Positions 1-35,037 of a DNA stretch of 64,000 bases are shown piece by piece. Under the pieces are notes generated by a model. It saw only the letters and a list, made by a program, of their open reading frames with translations. It searched no databases and was not told the origin of the DNA. Source of the stretch: Icerya purchasi (Eukaryota > Arthropoda > Insecta > Hemiptera > Monophlebidae); NCBI GenBank assembly GCA_039619475.1, contig CM077115.1:514930815-514994814 (forward strand), given 5' to 3'. The translations under genes and the position numbers were made by a program. Position 1 is the first letter of the stretch. The number at the start of each line of letters is the position of its first letter.

Positions 1-927
1 CGGTAATTTACCACATTAAACGGCAAATATCACATTAGTCGGTTAACACCTTCGTGTTTTTTAGTTTTTCTTTCATTTTTCTCCTTTTACGTGTTCTTAT
101 TCTTAAACGAAAGCAATGCGCTCTGTTTTGGGTTCGTCTCTGTTAATAGCTTCCGCGCGTTTATTTCGAATAGTTTTTTTTTTACTTCAAAGTTAATTAT
201 TTGAAAACAGTTTTCAGTACAATCAACGTAAATTACCGATTATCCGTATTTGGTACGTTTCTTTTTTTATATATCACTGTTGTCTTCACTCATTTCATAT
301 TTATTTAAAATCATTACAATGCTTACTTCTAACGAAGACATTTTATGGCCCCTCTAAAAATATTTGTTTCATTAATTCAATTATATTTTGTTTACATTTA
401 TAACTTTTCTAAATTTAATTTAAATTTCAATATCTAAAAATTTCCAATACACTCTGTTTTATGAAATATAACGCACAAAAAAAGTAATCGGTTTTTAGAT
501 TTTTAAATTCACCTAAGAGCCTTATGTCACCTGTAATGCCCCAGCGTGTATAGCATGCTACATATATCGAATAAATGGTTGTCGTGATCCTCTATGTATC
601 TATTTTATATTCCTATATATACTAACGTTCACAAAATATAATTTTAAAAAAATTAATAAACGTTTTCAAAACAAATTTTCTAACTTATCAAGGGTAATTT
701 TTTTTTAAATTTTTATTAACTTCATCAGAATATTACTATTAAAATGTCAAGAAGTATTTAAATAAGCAAATACAGAAAGAAAAAAACAATCACAGGTGGT
801 TGTAGCTGAAGTTACCGTCTCCAGTAAGTAGTCATTTGACTGTCAATCGACAGATAAACAAAACAACCACCGGTGAGGTCTGTCCACGTCGTGTGATCAT
901 CAGACAAGTAAAAAGAGTCAAGTATTA
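1..927. other. AT-rich intergenic sequence, no gene recognised
   Basis: I see no convincing coding region, RNA gene or complete repeat here. The last ~140 bases may already belong to the hAT element whose transposase remnant follows, but I could not identify a terminus. Confidence 0.4.
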
Positions 928-1655
928 TTCGATTATATTCGACAGTGTACTCCAGATGTTTCTCATAAAGATCAAACAAGCCAGGTATTAAGATATGTAG
1001 TGATTGAAAATCAGGAAGTACAAGCAGTGGAATCTTTTATATATTTCATTGAAATAATAGATAAAACTGCTGAAGGAATTTCGAAGATAATTTTGAGTAA
1101 GTTTGAAGCTGATGGTCTTGATATAAACAACTGTGGAGGACAAGCATATGACAATGCTGCTGTTATGGCCTGAAGACATTCAACAGTTCAGCAAAGAATT
1201 AAAGAAATAAATCCCAAAGTTGAATTCGTACCTTTCTCAAATCATTCGTTAGACCTGGTTTGTTTACATGCTGTCTCAGTTGAGGCGAGTTCAGTAACTT
1301 TTTTCGGTACATTAGAACATTGCTATTCATTTTTTTTCGTGTCCACATATCGTTGGGAAGTTCTGGTAGCAGCTACAGGCAAAAGTTTAAAACGTGTTGA
1401 AGATAAAAAGGCGATGCCGTAAATATGATATGGCATCATTACAAAGACATTGCCGTCACTTTGGAAAAACTGTCAGAAACAGTTCAAAGCTTAAACACAA
1501 GAATAGGTGCAGGAACTTTGCTAATTACGATGCAGTCATTATCCTTTCTTTGTTTCTTGGGCCTCTGTTAACCGGTGCTACAGGAAGTGAATGATGCACA
1601 AAAATATTTACAAAAAAAGGGAATTGATATAAGCCTATGCGCTCAGAAAGTAGAG
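928..1655 (+). pseudogene. hAT transposase remnant (ZMYM1/DUF4371-like), broken
   Basis: Conceptual translation gives a recognisable hAT domesticated-like (zinc finger MYM-type 1 / DUF4371) transposase core. Pieces such as GLDINNCGGQAYDNAAVMA, then HSTVQQRIKEINPK and SNHSLDLVCLHAVSVEAS, follow the family order DGA.NM / GVQ / C.AH.LNL. One in-frame stop (near 1171) and at least one frameshift (near 1410) break it; the continuation through about 1650 (LEKLSETVQSLNTRIGAG, then EVNDAQKYLQKKGIDIS) is in another frame. The 3' part is cut off by a Jockey reverse-transcriptase fragment. It is a dead copy; N-terminal zinc finger and hATC dimerisation domain are absent. Confidence 0.75.
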
Positions 1656-2261
1656 ATTGTCCTTTTAATCTCGAAACCAAATAAAAGTCCTAGCGAACCA
1701 TCTTCGTATAGGCCGATCAGTCTATTGAATACCTCATCTAAAATATTCGAAATGATTTTGCACGAGCGGATATTAAATTCTATAGCAGGAGCAAATATTA
1801 TTCCAAGTCGCCAGTTTGGGTTTCGCATTAACCATTCTACTATTCATCAGGTCCATCGAATAGCTGATAGAATTACAGCAACCTTAGAAAGAGGATGGTA
1901 TTGCTGTGCGGCGTATCTCGATATTGAGCAGGCCTTCGATCGGGTATGGCATCAGGGCCTGCTGTTCAAACTTAAACTAGTGATACCAAATGATGTCTTC
2001 CAGGTAATGGCAGCATACCTATCGGACAGAACTTTTCGGGTTAGGATTGGCTCAATTGTATCGGATAGATTTGCTATTAGAGCCTCTGTTCCGCAAGGCA
2101 GTATTTTAGGACCACTGCTGTATCTGATCTACATATCGGATATTCCAGCTTTAACAACAACAGTAGCCGCAACATTTTCTGATGACACGTGTATATTGGG
2201 AGCGCATGAGGATCCGACTTGCACTTCGACATGTTGTAGAGACGTTTTGGCAAATGGATGA
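1650..2261 (+). pseudogene. Jockey-type non-LTR retrotransposon reverse transcriptase fragment
   Basis: About 200 codons of RT palm/fingers are open in one frame. Visible motifs are VLLISKPNKSPSEPSSYRPI (RT fingers), LDIEQAFDRVWHQGLLFKL (motif A with catalytic Asp), SVPQGSILGPLLYLIYISDI (motif B) and FSDDT (motif C; the usual residue is FADD, so Ala became Ser). Endonuclease, thumb, RNase H and 3' tail are missing. The open frame starts upstream in the hAT remnant (from 1575), so it reads as a hAT-RT chimera by accident of insertion. 5'-truncated LINE copy, not functional. Confidence 0.85.
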
Positions 2262-2582
2262 CTAGGGAAAGTTTACAACAGCATATATGTCGTCATGTAG
2301 CATTCCACATAATCGTTTAACGTTATGTATTAATCTATGTAATTTTTTCTTATGCGTTTATTTATACAAGACAGCATTGGTTAATAGTTATTGTAAGTCT
2401 CACTGTAGTTATCGTATGTTTTGCTGTTGTCCACTGGGAGAAGAGATAATATTCTTAAATTACTGTTTTTCTTTTTAGTATAGGGTCAGCAGTGCCAATA
2501 GTAGTCATCTTCGATTGGTGTGGAAAAAAAAAAGTTTTCTGTACCTTTTATATCAATGTAAGATGTGATTATTATATTGTAA

Positions 2583-2586
<4 letters not shown>
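2262..2586. other. intergenic, nothing recognised
   Basis: No domain or repeat structure was recognised between the RT fragment and the TA microsatellite. The first ~40 bases may still be degraded RT thumb in a shifted frame. Confidence 0.4.

Positions 2587-2646
<60 letters not shown>
2587..2646. repeat. (TA)n microsatellite at mariner target site
   Basis: About thirty TA dinucleotides end exactly at the left end of a mariner-type element. Mariners duplicate TA, so the array could be an expanded target site or a preferred target. Confidence 0.95.
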
Positions 2647-2647
<1 letters not shown>

Positions 2648-3792
2648 GGGGTGATTAGATTAAAGTTCAAGTTTCAAAACGATATAAAAAAAGAACCACT
2701 AATCAGAAAGACATCAAATTTGAATGGAATATTATTGAAGAAGTGGGAAAGCGAATGGTATAAAAAAAACAATAGTTCCAATTTTTTTTTTTTTGGCCCG
2801 GCATCTAATTTTAGCAAAGCATCATAATTTAAAAGGGTTAATCTACAAATGAAAATGAATTGTAAAACAACGGCTAAGCTGTGAGTTAAACGTTAAATCA
2901 ACTGTACTGTTCAGTGTGCATGACTGTACAAGTGTGATACTGTTAGTTATGTAAGCTCATCTACCATGGAAAGGTCATATCACATCGGATGGGAAAAATT
3001 GGGTTTTAACTGCCCTTAGGCTAAAAACCGCATAAAAATCCTCAATCAAATCGGTTTCTAAATTTCGTGAGACTGGCGCAAAACATGTTCATTATGCTGA
3101 CCATCGTTTTCTAGAAATTAGTTGAAATCGAGAAACCGCATGTTCCACAGCTGATCGGAGTGTTTCTGGGGTCACATTCCGAACATGTTGCGGAATGATG
3201 CCTTTAGTTTAGCTAAGTTTGTAATCGGAGCACTGAACATAACATCTTTCAGATAGCTCCACAGCCAGAAGTCACACGGATTAAGATCAGGTGATCGGGA
3301 CGGCCAGGCTGTAGGGAAATGACGGCTGATAATTCTAGCATTTCCGAAATGCCGCTTCAGCAGCTGGTTCACTGGATATGTAATGTGCGGAAGAGCGCCA
3401 TCTTACATAAAAATGATCCCATCCACACATCCACGCTGTTGAAGAGTTGGAATGACGTGGTTGCACAAAAGACACTCATAGCATTTACCAGTGATGGTAC
3501 AGGTAACAGGACCGAAAGCACCCGTTTCCTTGAAAAAATATGGCCCTATGATAAATGATGCTGTAACCCGCACCACACAGTGACCTTGTTAGAATGAAGT
3601 GGCACTGGTAGTGTGATCTGTTACTAAAATTAGGTGCCGGACCAAAAAAAAAAAAATTGGAACTATTTTTTTTCTTATGCCATCCGCTTTCCCCCTTTTT
3701 CAATAATATTCCGTTCAAATTTGACGTCATTCTGATCAGTGCTTCTTTTTTTATAGTGTTTTGAAACTTAAACTTTAATTATAACCACCCTG
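2647..3792 (-). mobile_element. mariner-type transposon with ~180-bp terminal inverted repeats
   Basis: The ends CGGGGTGATTAGATTAAAG (left) and, read on the other strand, CAGGGTGGTTATAATTAAAG (right) are inverted repeats. Homology continues inward about 180 bp on each side (2647-2826 and 3612-3792) and includes a shared poly(T) tract followed by GGCCCGGCA or GGTCCGGCA. TA follows each end (2645-2646 and 3793-3794). The middle holds only the C-terminal part of a transposase on the - strand, so this is an internally deleted, non-autonomous copy. Confidence 0.85.
3172..3600 (-). pseudogene. mariner transposase C-terminal (DDE) remnant
   Basis: Minus-strand translation gives the second half of a DDE transposase: GPYFFKETGAFGPVTCTITG, then a FMQDGALPHI block (second catalytic Asp region) and WPSRSPDLNPCDFWLWSYLK (third acidic residue region). 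Frames are nearly continuous from about 3600 to 3172. The HTH and first Asp are absent, so it cannot be active. Confidence 0.85.
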
Positions 3793-3813
3793 TATATATA
3801 TATATATATATAT
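3793..3813. repeat. short (TA)n tract
   Basis: About ten TA units directly follow the right TIR of the mariner, mirroring the longer TA array on its left. Confidence 0.9.
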
Positions 3814-4524
3814 GACTTTTTTATTTTTAACTTGTACAATACCCAATAATGATGATTGTTCTTGCCGAAAAGTTCTTTAGAATTATTGTATATTTTAGTC
3901 TTTTGAATCCTAAATAAGGGGGCGGCGAAATTTATCTGCGCCCGAGTGGCTGAAACCCACGATACGCCACTAACTTTTACCTAAACAAATTTCATTATAA
4001 ATTTTATACATTTATATAAAGCAAACATTTAAGCTAGTGTGCAAAAAAATGTATATTTCTTAACTATAATGTTTTATTGAAACCTATGTAATGATTTTAT
4101 TAAATTTGTATGTATAGAACTATACTTTTCTAAAATTTAAACGAAATAGTTTTATTTTTCTAAAAGTTACTGTTGTGTATGCAAACATACAAATAAAAAA
4201 AAAAATTACTTTTATAATAATATACATTTGTTCTTATAATAAAAGAAATTCCTATTCATTTTATGACTGTAATGAAATTTTCATAATTTTCTTTATCCTT
4301 TATATAGCCATTATAAAAACCATCATCAAATTTTAAGATATTTATTAAATAAATCCTTCAATGAATTCATATTATATTTATAATCCGTATACTTAATAAC
4401 AATAAAGGACAGAAAAATTGAAGCTTTCAGTTTTTTACTTTAACGATTTTGATACGCTCCTAGTGGCAGTTCACGCAAGCACGCCAACTAGTTTACAAAC
4501 TGTCTTACCCGTGGATGACACAAG
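3814..4524. other. AT-rich sequence with a possible hAT terminus
   Basis: Mostly featureless. A GC-richer island at about 3918-3972 ends in ACGATACGCCACTA; read on the other strand it begins TAGTGGCGTATCGTGGG, which resembles the terminal sequence of some hAT elements (CAGTGGCG..). No partner end or target duplication was found, so this is only suggestive. Confidence 0.3.
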
Positions 4525-4639
4525 ACGTTAGATTTCCAAATTGCGGGAAGAGGTTAAGCCTAATGAGGAAGAAGCAGATAGCGAAAAGAACAGGTATATA
4601 ACATTAACAGTTATTAAAGTAACAGGGAATAACAGTATT

Positions 4640-5615
4640 TCTTTATATTACCTAATTTAGTTAAAGAACGAAATACTGGTAGTAAAATAGCAAAAACTAA
4701 ATTTTATGCTAAAAATGCAGTGAAATTTCTTGGTTATGTGGTTATAAAAATTTATCAAAATTCTTTTGTTGACATTGTTTACTACAATGGAATTTTTCTT
4801 AAGAAAACCCTACGAAAAAAATTTAGAAAAATTATTGAAATAGTTAGAAGTAATTATGTACATCAAAAGATAATAGATATAATTACTTTTTCACCACTTT
4901 AAATATTATTAATTTGTAATAAAATTAATGTAAAAATACAATAGATGAAGTTCTGGGGAATTATTGCATTTATTTGCAAACAAATAATGGGCAATTACAA
5001 ATTTATTTAAAAAATCGCATTGTTCTTAGTGGAGAATCTGCAACAATTTCGAACTACATATATAATTGAAGTTTGCATTGAACATCTAATACAAATAAAT
5101 AAAACCAAGTTTTAAAGACAAAATTTGTTGCTATTATTGTTGATGAAGATATTTTTAAAAAATCACAGATTTCTATAACTTTTCGTTATGTTAATAGTGC
5201 AAGTGGCGAGGATAATTAAACGACTGATCAAATTATAAAATGTATTCTTGCCAATTTAGATGAATTTTATTGCAGTAATAAGTTAGTAGCTAAATGTGTT
5301 ATGAATAGTCATGATGCATCTGTTAAAGTAGGGAAAAGCAATGGAATTACTCTTGAAGTCCGGGAGTTTATAGGCATCCTTTGCAGCGTATTATGCATAA
5401 TTAAATTAAAACTAGGTAAAAAATATTAAACAGTGTAAAGTATTTTTAATAACGCTGTTCGTTGTTGTTTAACTTATCAAAAAAATTGTACATTCTTGAT
5501 GAAATTATGAAAAATTGCTACCCTTTGGTAGCACTTACCAGATGGTTGTATAATAATTGTTTTGATAAAATAGTTTATATTCCCAGGAAAAGAATAATTG
5601 TTATTTGATTTTATT
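4640..5615 (+). pseudogene. hAT-like transposase remnant
   Basis: A fragmented reading shows hAT-type blocks: VAIIVDEDIFKKSQISITF followed by RYVNSASGEDN, then CVMNSHDASVKVGKSNGI (position of the D-G-A-N-M motif) and, further on, EIMKNCYPLVALTRWLYNN with the family's TRW motif. Stops and frameshifts are present. The N-terminal ~60 codons open at 4720 are lysine-rich without a recognisable domain. Lies in the left copy of the inverted repeat only. Confidence 0.55.
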
Positions 5616-6176
5616 TTCAAAAAGTAATACCACATTCAACATTGAAATATGTTATTTTGCAAAAGGTTTCCATAACAACTTTTTTGATTTTAAATTGAAT
5701 TTTATTTCATGAACTAATTAATTAATTACGTCCTGGAGAGTTATTTATTTTAAAAATTCATTACTATTAAAAATATCTGTAGTATGGTGATCGGAATATA
5801 CAGCAAGATAAGATTACATGAATTTCAGTTCGAACTAAATAATAATACGAGTAACAACAATAAATTTAATATTTATTAGTAATTGTAGATATATAAATGC
5901 TTTTGTTTATGCTTTTATAAATTTTATGAATAATGTAGGTATGCCATCTGTGTTTAAAGAATTTTAGTAATAAAATGAATTTAAATTTATATATTACTTC
6001 AGTTCATAAGAAACTGAAACAATCGTATTATTTTGTAAGTATAAATGGAATTATAAATGTTAATTTTTTAAACAAATAATAAAAAATTATGTATGTGTGG
6101 TGCACATTAAAAACAAAAAGGCGAATAAAAGTTTGTTATGAAAAGAATAAATTTTGTTAATATTTTATTATTACAG

Positions 6177-6278
6177 TGTATTAGATGTAGTAGAAGTTTT
6201 GCTAGCAAATGGAATTTGACAAGACATTATAAAAATAATGAATGTGGACATAACAAAAATGATAATGTAACTTTCTGA
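6177..6278 (+). pseudogene. zinc-finger exon of hAT-like element (left copy)
   Basis: After a good acceptor (TTATTACAG) an open stretch encodes CIRCSRSFASKWNLTRH followed by YKNNECGHN, a C-x2-C-x12-H-x5-C finger of BED or C2HC type. The same exon exists inverted at 6792-6887. Both copies keep the Cys/His residues. Confidence 0.6.
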
Positions 6279-6791
6279 TGCGAAGAAAGGTGTATTTCGT
6301 GAATTCCACAGTTTGTGAATTGTTTTGAAGGTGGTTATCAAAAAAATGTTACATTAGAACCTTATTTATTATTCTGCTTTTATTTTATGATGTAAATATA
6401 CAAAAATATATATATAAACACATGTATCTTAATAACACCCAGCTAGTTTTCCTAGTACACTACCTATATCTGTACAACTGAGATGTACAAATAGGTAGTC
6501 GCCGATGGTCAGAAGCTGAGTATGGCACTATATAGAAAGAAGTTTTCATCTAAGAACCTAAAAAACACAAAATTTAAATTAAATTATAATAATTATGTAT
6601 TTTAAAAACATGTTTAAATTTCTAAAGAGATTGTTATTTGATTTTCTTTATGAAACAAGGTATTCCTCAAATCTATTGTCTACCACATAAGACGTGTAGT
6701 TATAACCCTCCTTTCGCCCCTACCTATGAAAAACTCTGGAATCACCCGCATGCGAATATGATATAGTTATACTTTTATAACTTTTACTTAC

Positions 6792-6887
6792 AAATATATT
6801 ATCATTTTTGTTATGTCCACATTCATTATTTCTATTATGTCTTGTCAGATTCCATTTGCTAGCAAAACTTCTACTACATCTAGTACA
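6792..6887 (-). pseudogene. zinc-finger exon of hAT-like element (right copy)
   Basis: Mirror copy of the exon at 6177-6278. It has an acceptor TTTTACAG at its 5' side and a consensus GTAAGT donor at 6786-6791. It encodes CTRCSRSFASKWNLTRH then NRNNECGHN. Differences from the left copy include I to T, Y to N and K to R plus silent changes; the zinc ligands are unchanged. Confidence 0.6.
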
Positions 6888-7796
6888 CTGTAAAATATTA
6901 ATGAAATTTATTCATTTCATAACAAACTTTTATTTACCTATTTTTTAACACGCACCCATATATAATTTTTTATTATTTGTTAAAAAAATGAGCATGTATA
7001 ATTCCATTTATACTTACAGAATAACACGATTGTTTCAGTTTCTTATGAACTGAAGTAATATATCAATTGAAATTCATTTTATTACTAAAATTCTTTAAAC
7101 ACAGATGGCATACCTACATTATTCATAAAATTTATAAAAGCATAAACAAAAGCATTTATATATCTACAATTACTAATAAATATTAAATTTACCGTATAAT
7201 CACATTATTATTGCTGTTATTATTATTCATTTCGAATTTAAATCCATATACTCTTATCTGGGAACAAAAAATAAAAAATAGAAATATGTACAAAATATAA
7301 ATTCATACATTCTTATTAGTATCCATTGGATCCAGCAAAAAACGCAAGAAATCTCTCTGTTATATTAATCACTGTTATTATGATATTACGTTCTTTTCGC
7401 TATTCTGCTTCTTCCTCATTAGGCTTAACCTCTTCCCGCGATTTGGAAATCTAACGTCCTGTGTGGATGACTAGCTTGTGATTTAAAATGGTTAGCTTCG
7501 TAAAAGGCATTCTCAAGTATTGAATATGCCATAGGACACGATCTCATCAATTTTCTGGATTTTTTCGATTATTGTTATATCTGTAATTTAGCCGATGCGT
7601 TATGTTGTCAGAGCCTGAAGAAGAAAAAAAATCTGTAATTAACTATTTTGACCAGAATTTGAAAAGCTAAATAGAAATTTTACCTATTTGACAAACAATA
7701 GTCCAGAAAAAGTGAACGCTTGAGCCAATGAATTCGTGAAATAAACTTATAGCGATATTAGGGAGAGCGCCCACTTAAGCGATACGATTCCGATAC

Positions 7797-7804
7797 GACG
7801 TAAC
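7797..7804. repeat. 8-bp target site duplication, left copy
   Basis: GACGTAAC, repeated exactly at 8861-8868 on the other side of the MITE. Confidence 0.85.
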
Positions 7805-8860
7805 CAAGGCTTGAAAGCCAGCCGAAATTCAAAAGCTAAAAGCTGAAAGCCAATCATTTTTAGATGTCATAAGCTTAATCTAAAAGCCATATTTAAATTT
7901 CCATAAGCTAAAAGCCTAAAGCTTAAGCTATATTAAAAATTTAAACAGCCAAAAGACGAAAGCTTAAGCTGTAATTTTTAAAAAGCTAAATTAAGCTTTA
8001 TATTCGGTTTAAACTTTTTTTTTAAATTTCTTGATTTTGTATTTTTTACATAATTATTCGCATATTTTTGTGGGAAAAGAAAAAAGTTGAAGTTTCAATA
8101 GTAATGCTTAATAGTTTGATGCATAGTAATTAGTAAATGATTTTAATTAACTTCTATTGAAATTAATTTCGTAAGCCGAAAGCTGAAAGCTTAAGCTATA
8201 TTCAAAATTTAAACAGCCGAAAGACGAAAGCTTAAGCTGTATTTTTCAAGGACATACGCCAAGGGCTTGAAAGCCAGCCGAAAGCCAAAAGCTAAAAGCT
8301 GAAAGCCAATCATTTTTAGATGTCATAAGCTTAATCCAAAAGCCATATTTAAATTTCCATAAGCTAAAAGCCTAAAGCTTAAGCTATATTCAAAATTTAA
8401 ACAGTCGAAAGCTGAAAGCTTAAGCTGTATTTCTAGAAAAGCTAAATTAAGCTTTATATTCGGCTTAAGCTTTTTTTTTTTAATTTCTTGATTTTGCATT
8501 TTTGACATAATTATTCGCGTAAGAAATTGTTTTTAAAAACTTCTATTATTGTGCGTAAAGAAAAAAGTTGAAGTTTCAATAGTAATGCTAAATAGTTTAA
8601 TGCATGATAATTAGTAAATAATTTTAATTATCTTGTATTGAAATTCATTTCGTAAGCCGAAAGCTGAAAGCTTAAGCCGTATTTTAAATTTAAACAGCCA
8701 AAAGCCGAAAGCCTGAGCCATATTTCAAATTCAAACAGCCAAAAACCGAAAGCTTTAGCTCTATTTATCAAGGACATAAGCCGTATTAAGTTTAAGCCGT
8801 ATTATTATTCAGCTTTCAAGCCCTGCATACGCCGTATTATTATTCAGCTTTCAAGCTCTG
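7805..8860. mobile_element. hAT-type MITE (outer copy) with a self-nested insertion
   Basis: The ends are CAAGGCTTGAAAGCC and, on the other strand, CAGAGCTTGAAAGCT; they are flanked by the 8-bp duplication GACGTAAC. Termini of the form CARGG and an 8-bp duplication are hAT hallmarks. The body is built of AAAGC/AAGCTTAAGC-type motifs and encodes nothing. At 8261-8825 it contains a second copy of itself, which makes the region look like a 456-bp tandem repeat. Confidence 0.85.
8261..8825. mobile_element. inner hAT MITE copy nested in the outer copy
   Basis: Starts (C)AAGGGCTTGAAAGCCAGCC and ends CAGCTTTCAAGCCCTG, the same termini as the outer element. CATACGCC occurs at 8253-8260 and again at 8826-8833, an 8-bp duplication. 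Removing the inner copy leaves an outer element of about 480 bp, similar in layout to the inner one (~565 bp). Confidence 0.8.
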
Positions 8861-9260
8861 GACGTAACGCCCACTTGAGCAACACGATTTATCTGCTAGA
8901 GAAGCAACTTAATTTATAATGTGGTGTGATAGTACAAAAAATGTCATATTTTTCTTCGTTTTCTTGTTTTCTTTTTAGTGAAGAAGCAATGTATCGTTAA
9001 TAAATCTTAACAATTTAAATCAAAAAAGAAAACGTTATTAAGTACATCCATTTTTTCAAAAGAGTAACAGAATAAACGCTTTAATGTTTATAAAAAACTG
9101 AATATATACCCGGAAAAGTTCTAAAGTTTTTATGGAATGAATAAGGAAACGTTTAATTGGTTAGTAAAGAAAATTGGCCCAAAAATTGTAAAAAAAAACA
9201 CCCATTTTAGAACATTTGTACACCGCAGAAACGTATTTTAATCACATTACGGGAAATACA

Positions 9261-9738
9261 TTTGTTAATTATGTATACCTAATGTTTGGAAACATTTTCT
9301 ACACAATATACATATATATTGCTGTTAATTTATATTAATAACAAAATAAAAAAATTTGGGATGAAATTTGAACGACTACTTATTTAGTAGTAATCTTATA
9401 ATTACTACACTGCATACATATTTGTAGAAGGTAGAAAACTTGTTTAACTGCACATATATTTAGATTTTACAAATGAACGGTGAAATCGTACTCTATTGCA
9501 AATTCATCAATTGAGGATGCCTTTTAGAAGTTACCGGTTTTACGATGACAGTTATCACTGATAAAAGAGGTAATCATATATTTAAAATTTATTCACTGTT
9601 GAAAAACACCGCTTTATTTTCTATATCAGGAATTACAATTGTGGCAAAATTGCTTTTGTTTTTGAGTTAGTATGTCATAATCAGATAGATGAGTCAGTGA
9701 TAATTAGTTCAAAGATCAGTAAACTTTAGATAACAAAT
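9261..9738. promoter_or_regulatory. upstream region of COQ5
   Basis: Non-coding sequence between the Harbinger remnant and the COQ5 start codon. The transcription start should lie here. I see no TATA box at a fixed distance and no clear initiator; a TATA-less promoter would be normal for a housekeeping mitochondrial enzyme. Confidence 0.35.
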
Positions 9739-33621
<23,883 letters not shown>

Positions 33622-34465
33622 TAAGCTGATTTTTTGCTTAAAAATTTTTATTTTTGAAAAAGTATCGTTTTCCGCTAATTTTTGTTCTCAATTTAAAAGA
33701 CAATAACCAATGTAATCTCCTTTATCAATGTGTTCGTCAAGAAATTTAAGAATTACGATAAGCTTTAAAATATATTTTTCTGTTTTTTTTTTATATCAAA
33801 AAACTTTTAGTTATTTTTTTGTGACTCATTTATATTTAAACAGTGAAAAGTTTAAAATAAACTTAAAAATCGATCTCGTAATTTCACGCGCGCACAGTAA
33901 ATATTCAAAGTAGTGAAAATTAAGTTAAAATACTTTCGTTTATTATCAAATAGGTTTTGATATGGTAAGAATTAATAATTTTTAAACGGTCAGTAATATA
34001 TTTTTTAAGTTTGGCGTATTTAATATTTTTCTTTTAAAAAACATGAAATAATGAAATATGAAATCATCTGTTTGATATTTATTCAAATTACAGAAAAAAA
34101 AAAAAATATATATGGAGGAAAAATATTGTGCATTATTGTTTTAAAAGAAAAACCTTCATTCGTTTTATTTGTATGCACTTCTTATCACAATTTTACGTTA
34201 AGTAATAGGCATTAATATTTTTTAATCAGCAGAACTAAACCATTTCTATTTTTTAATTAACAAAGAAAAAAAGTTTTCCACAATTAATTTTATAAAATAA
34301 TTAGTGGAAAGGAAAACAAAAATGCGTGCATTTTAAAGACTATAAATATGCTGTTTTTTCTGGTATTTCAGTGTTACATTTTTTTTTCCGGTACATCGTA
34401 ATCCTGTGTAGAGGGTATTACGACGAAGTGCAACAATAATCACGACATTTTTTTTGATTTAATAC
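33622..34465. other. COQ5 3' UTR and downstream AT-rich sequence
   Basis: Contains the candidate poly(A) signal at 33856-33861. No other gene recognised. Confidence 0.5.
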
Positions 34466-34700
34466 TTACCTGATCACGTATCTCTTCTTATTATATCGAC
34501 CTATCGAGTTGTGCATATAAATAGTCTTTTTCCTTCTACTTATTAACTTAAGGAAATACCATTTTATGCAGGTAATTATTATCAATAGCAGTCTCCATTC
34601 CACATTAATTTCTTTAGGCGCCGATTTATTTGTGTGGCTTATCGTACATAAAATTCTAAGGAACCTTTTGCAATACCACATTTCAAAATTATCGATTCAA
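34466..34700 (-). pseudogene. LINE ORF2 C-terminal fragment
   Basis: The 71 codons MWYCKRFLRILCTISHTNKS.. then WRLLLIIITCIKWYFLKLIS resemble the tail of RTE/CR1-type endonuclease-RT proteins (WCYRRxLRISWT..TN.. ERQLL..IK.RKLRYFGH). The match is by pattern only and the copy is degraded. Confidence 0.45.
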
Positions 34701-35035
34701 TTACAGTGTTTTCTTTAAAGTTCATGTTTTTATAATAACATTAAAGTTTAAGTCAGTTTTAAATAGCTAAAACAATGGTCAGAAAAAGTTCAAAATCAAT
34801 CATCTTTCTATAATAGGTACACAACGTTAATTTTTTACTTCTCTAACCAAATAATAAAAATATGGTTACTACCTAGATTTTCAAAAGAAAGAATAAAATA
34901 GAATATTTATTTGAATTATTGTCTTACTACATACTGCGGATAATAGAAAGAGAGAATCACTAATAATAATTTGTCATTTGCTAATCGCTAAATTCGGCGT
35001 TAATTCAAATTTCGATAATTTATTGACTTCACTTA
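34701..35035. other. AT-rich, nothing recognised
   Basis: No coding or repeat structure seen. Confidence 0.4.
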
Positions 35036-35037
35036 TA

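Larger units (their letters stand above)
4525..7475. repeat. large imperfect inverted repeat from two hAT-like copies
   Basis: Two pairs of arms face each other. The outer pair is 4525-4595 with the reverse complement at 7393-7465 (shared core GACGTTAGATTTCCAAAT). The inner pair is about 5800-6280 with 6790-7245. The arms are separated by about 500 bp of unrelated sequence. The left copy carries an extra ~1.2 kb that contains transposase remnants; the right copy has ~130 bp there. This is best read as two copies of one element inserted in opposite orientation, one internally deleted. Confidence 0.75.
7759..9260 (+). mobile_element. PIF/Harbinger remnant
   Basis: The left end reads TTA then GGGAGAGCGCCCACTTAAGC, a plausible Harbinger TIR with 3-bp TTA target site. 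A related subterminal repeat (CGCCCACTTGAGCAACACGATT) follows the inserted MITE at 8867-8889. Between 8990 and 9250 the + strand gives Harbinger transposase pieces in broken frames, e.g. MNKETFNWLVKKIGPKI and then KNTHFR, with ITLR in another frame. I could not find the right TIR. It is interrupted by the hAT MITE at 7805-8860. Confidence 0.55.

Noticed and set aside
2492..2827. 111-codon open frame
   Set aside because: Half of it is translated TA microsatellite (IYIYIY) and the rest is mariner TIR.
7805..8860. Tandem satellite of ~456 bp
   Set aside because: The 8-bp duplications and repeated termini show nested MITE insertions instead.
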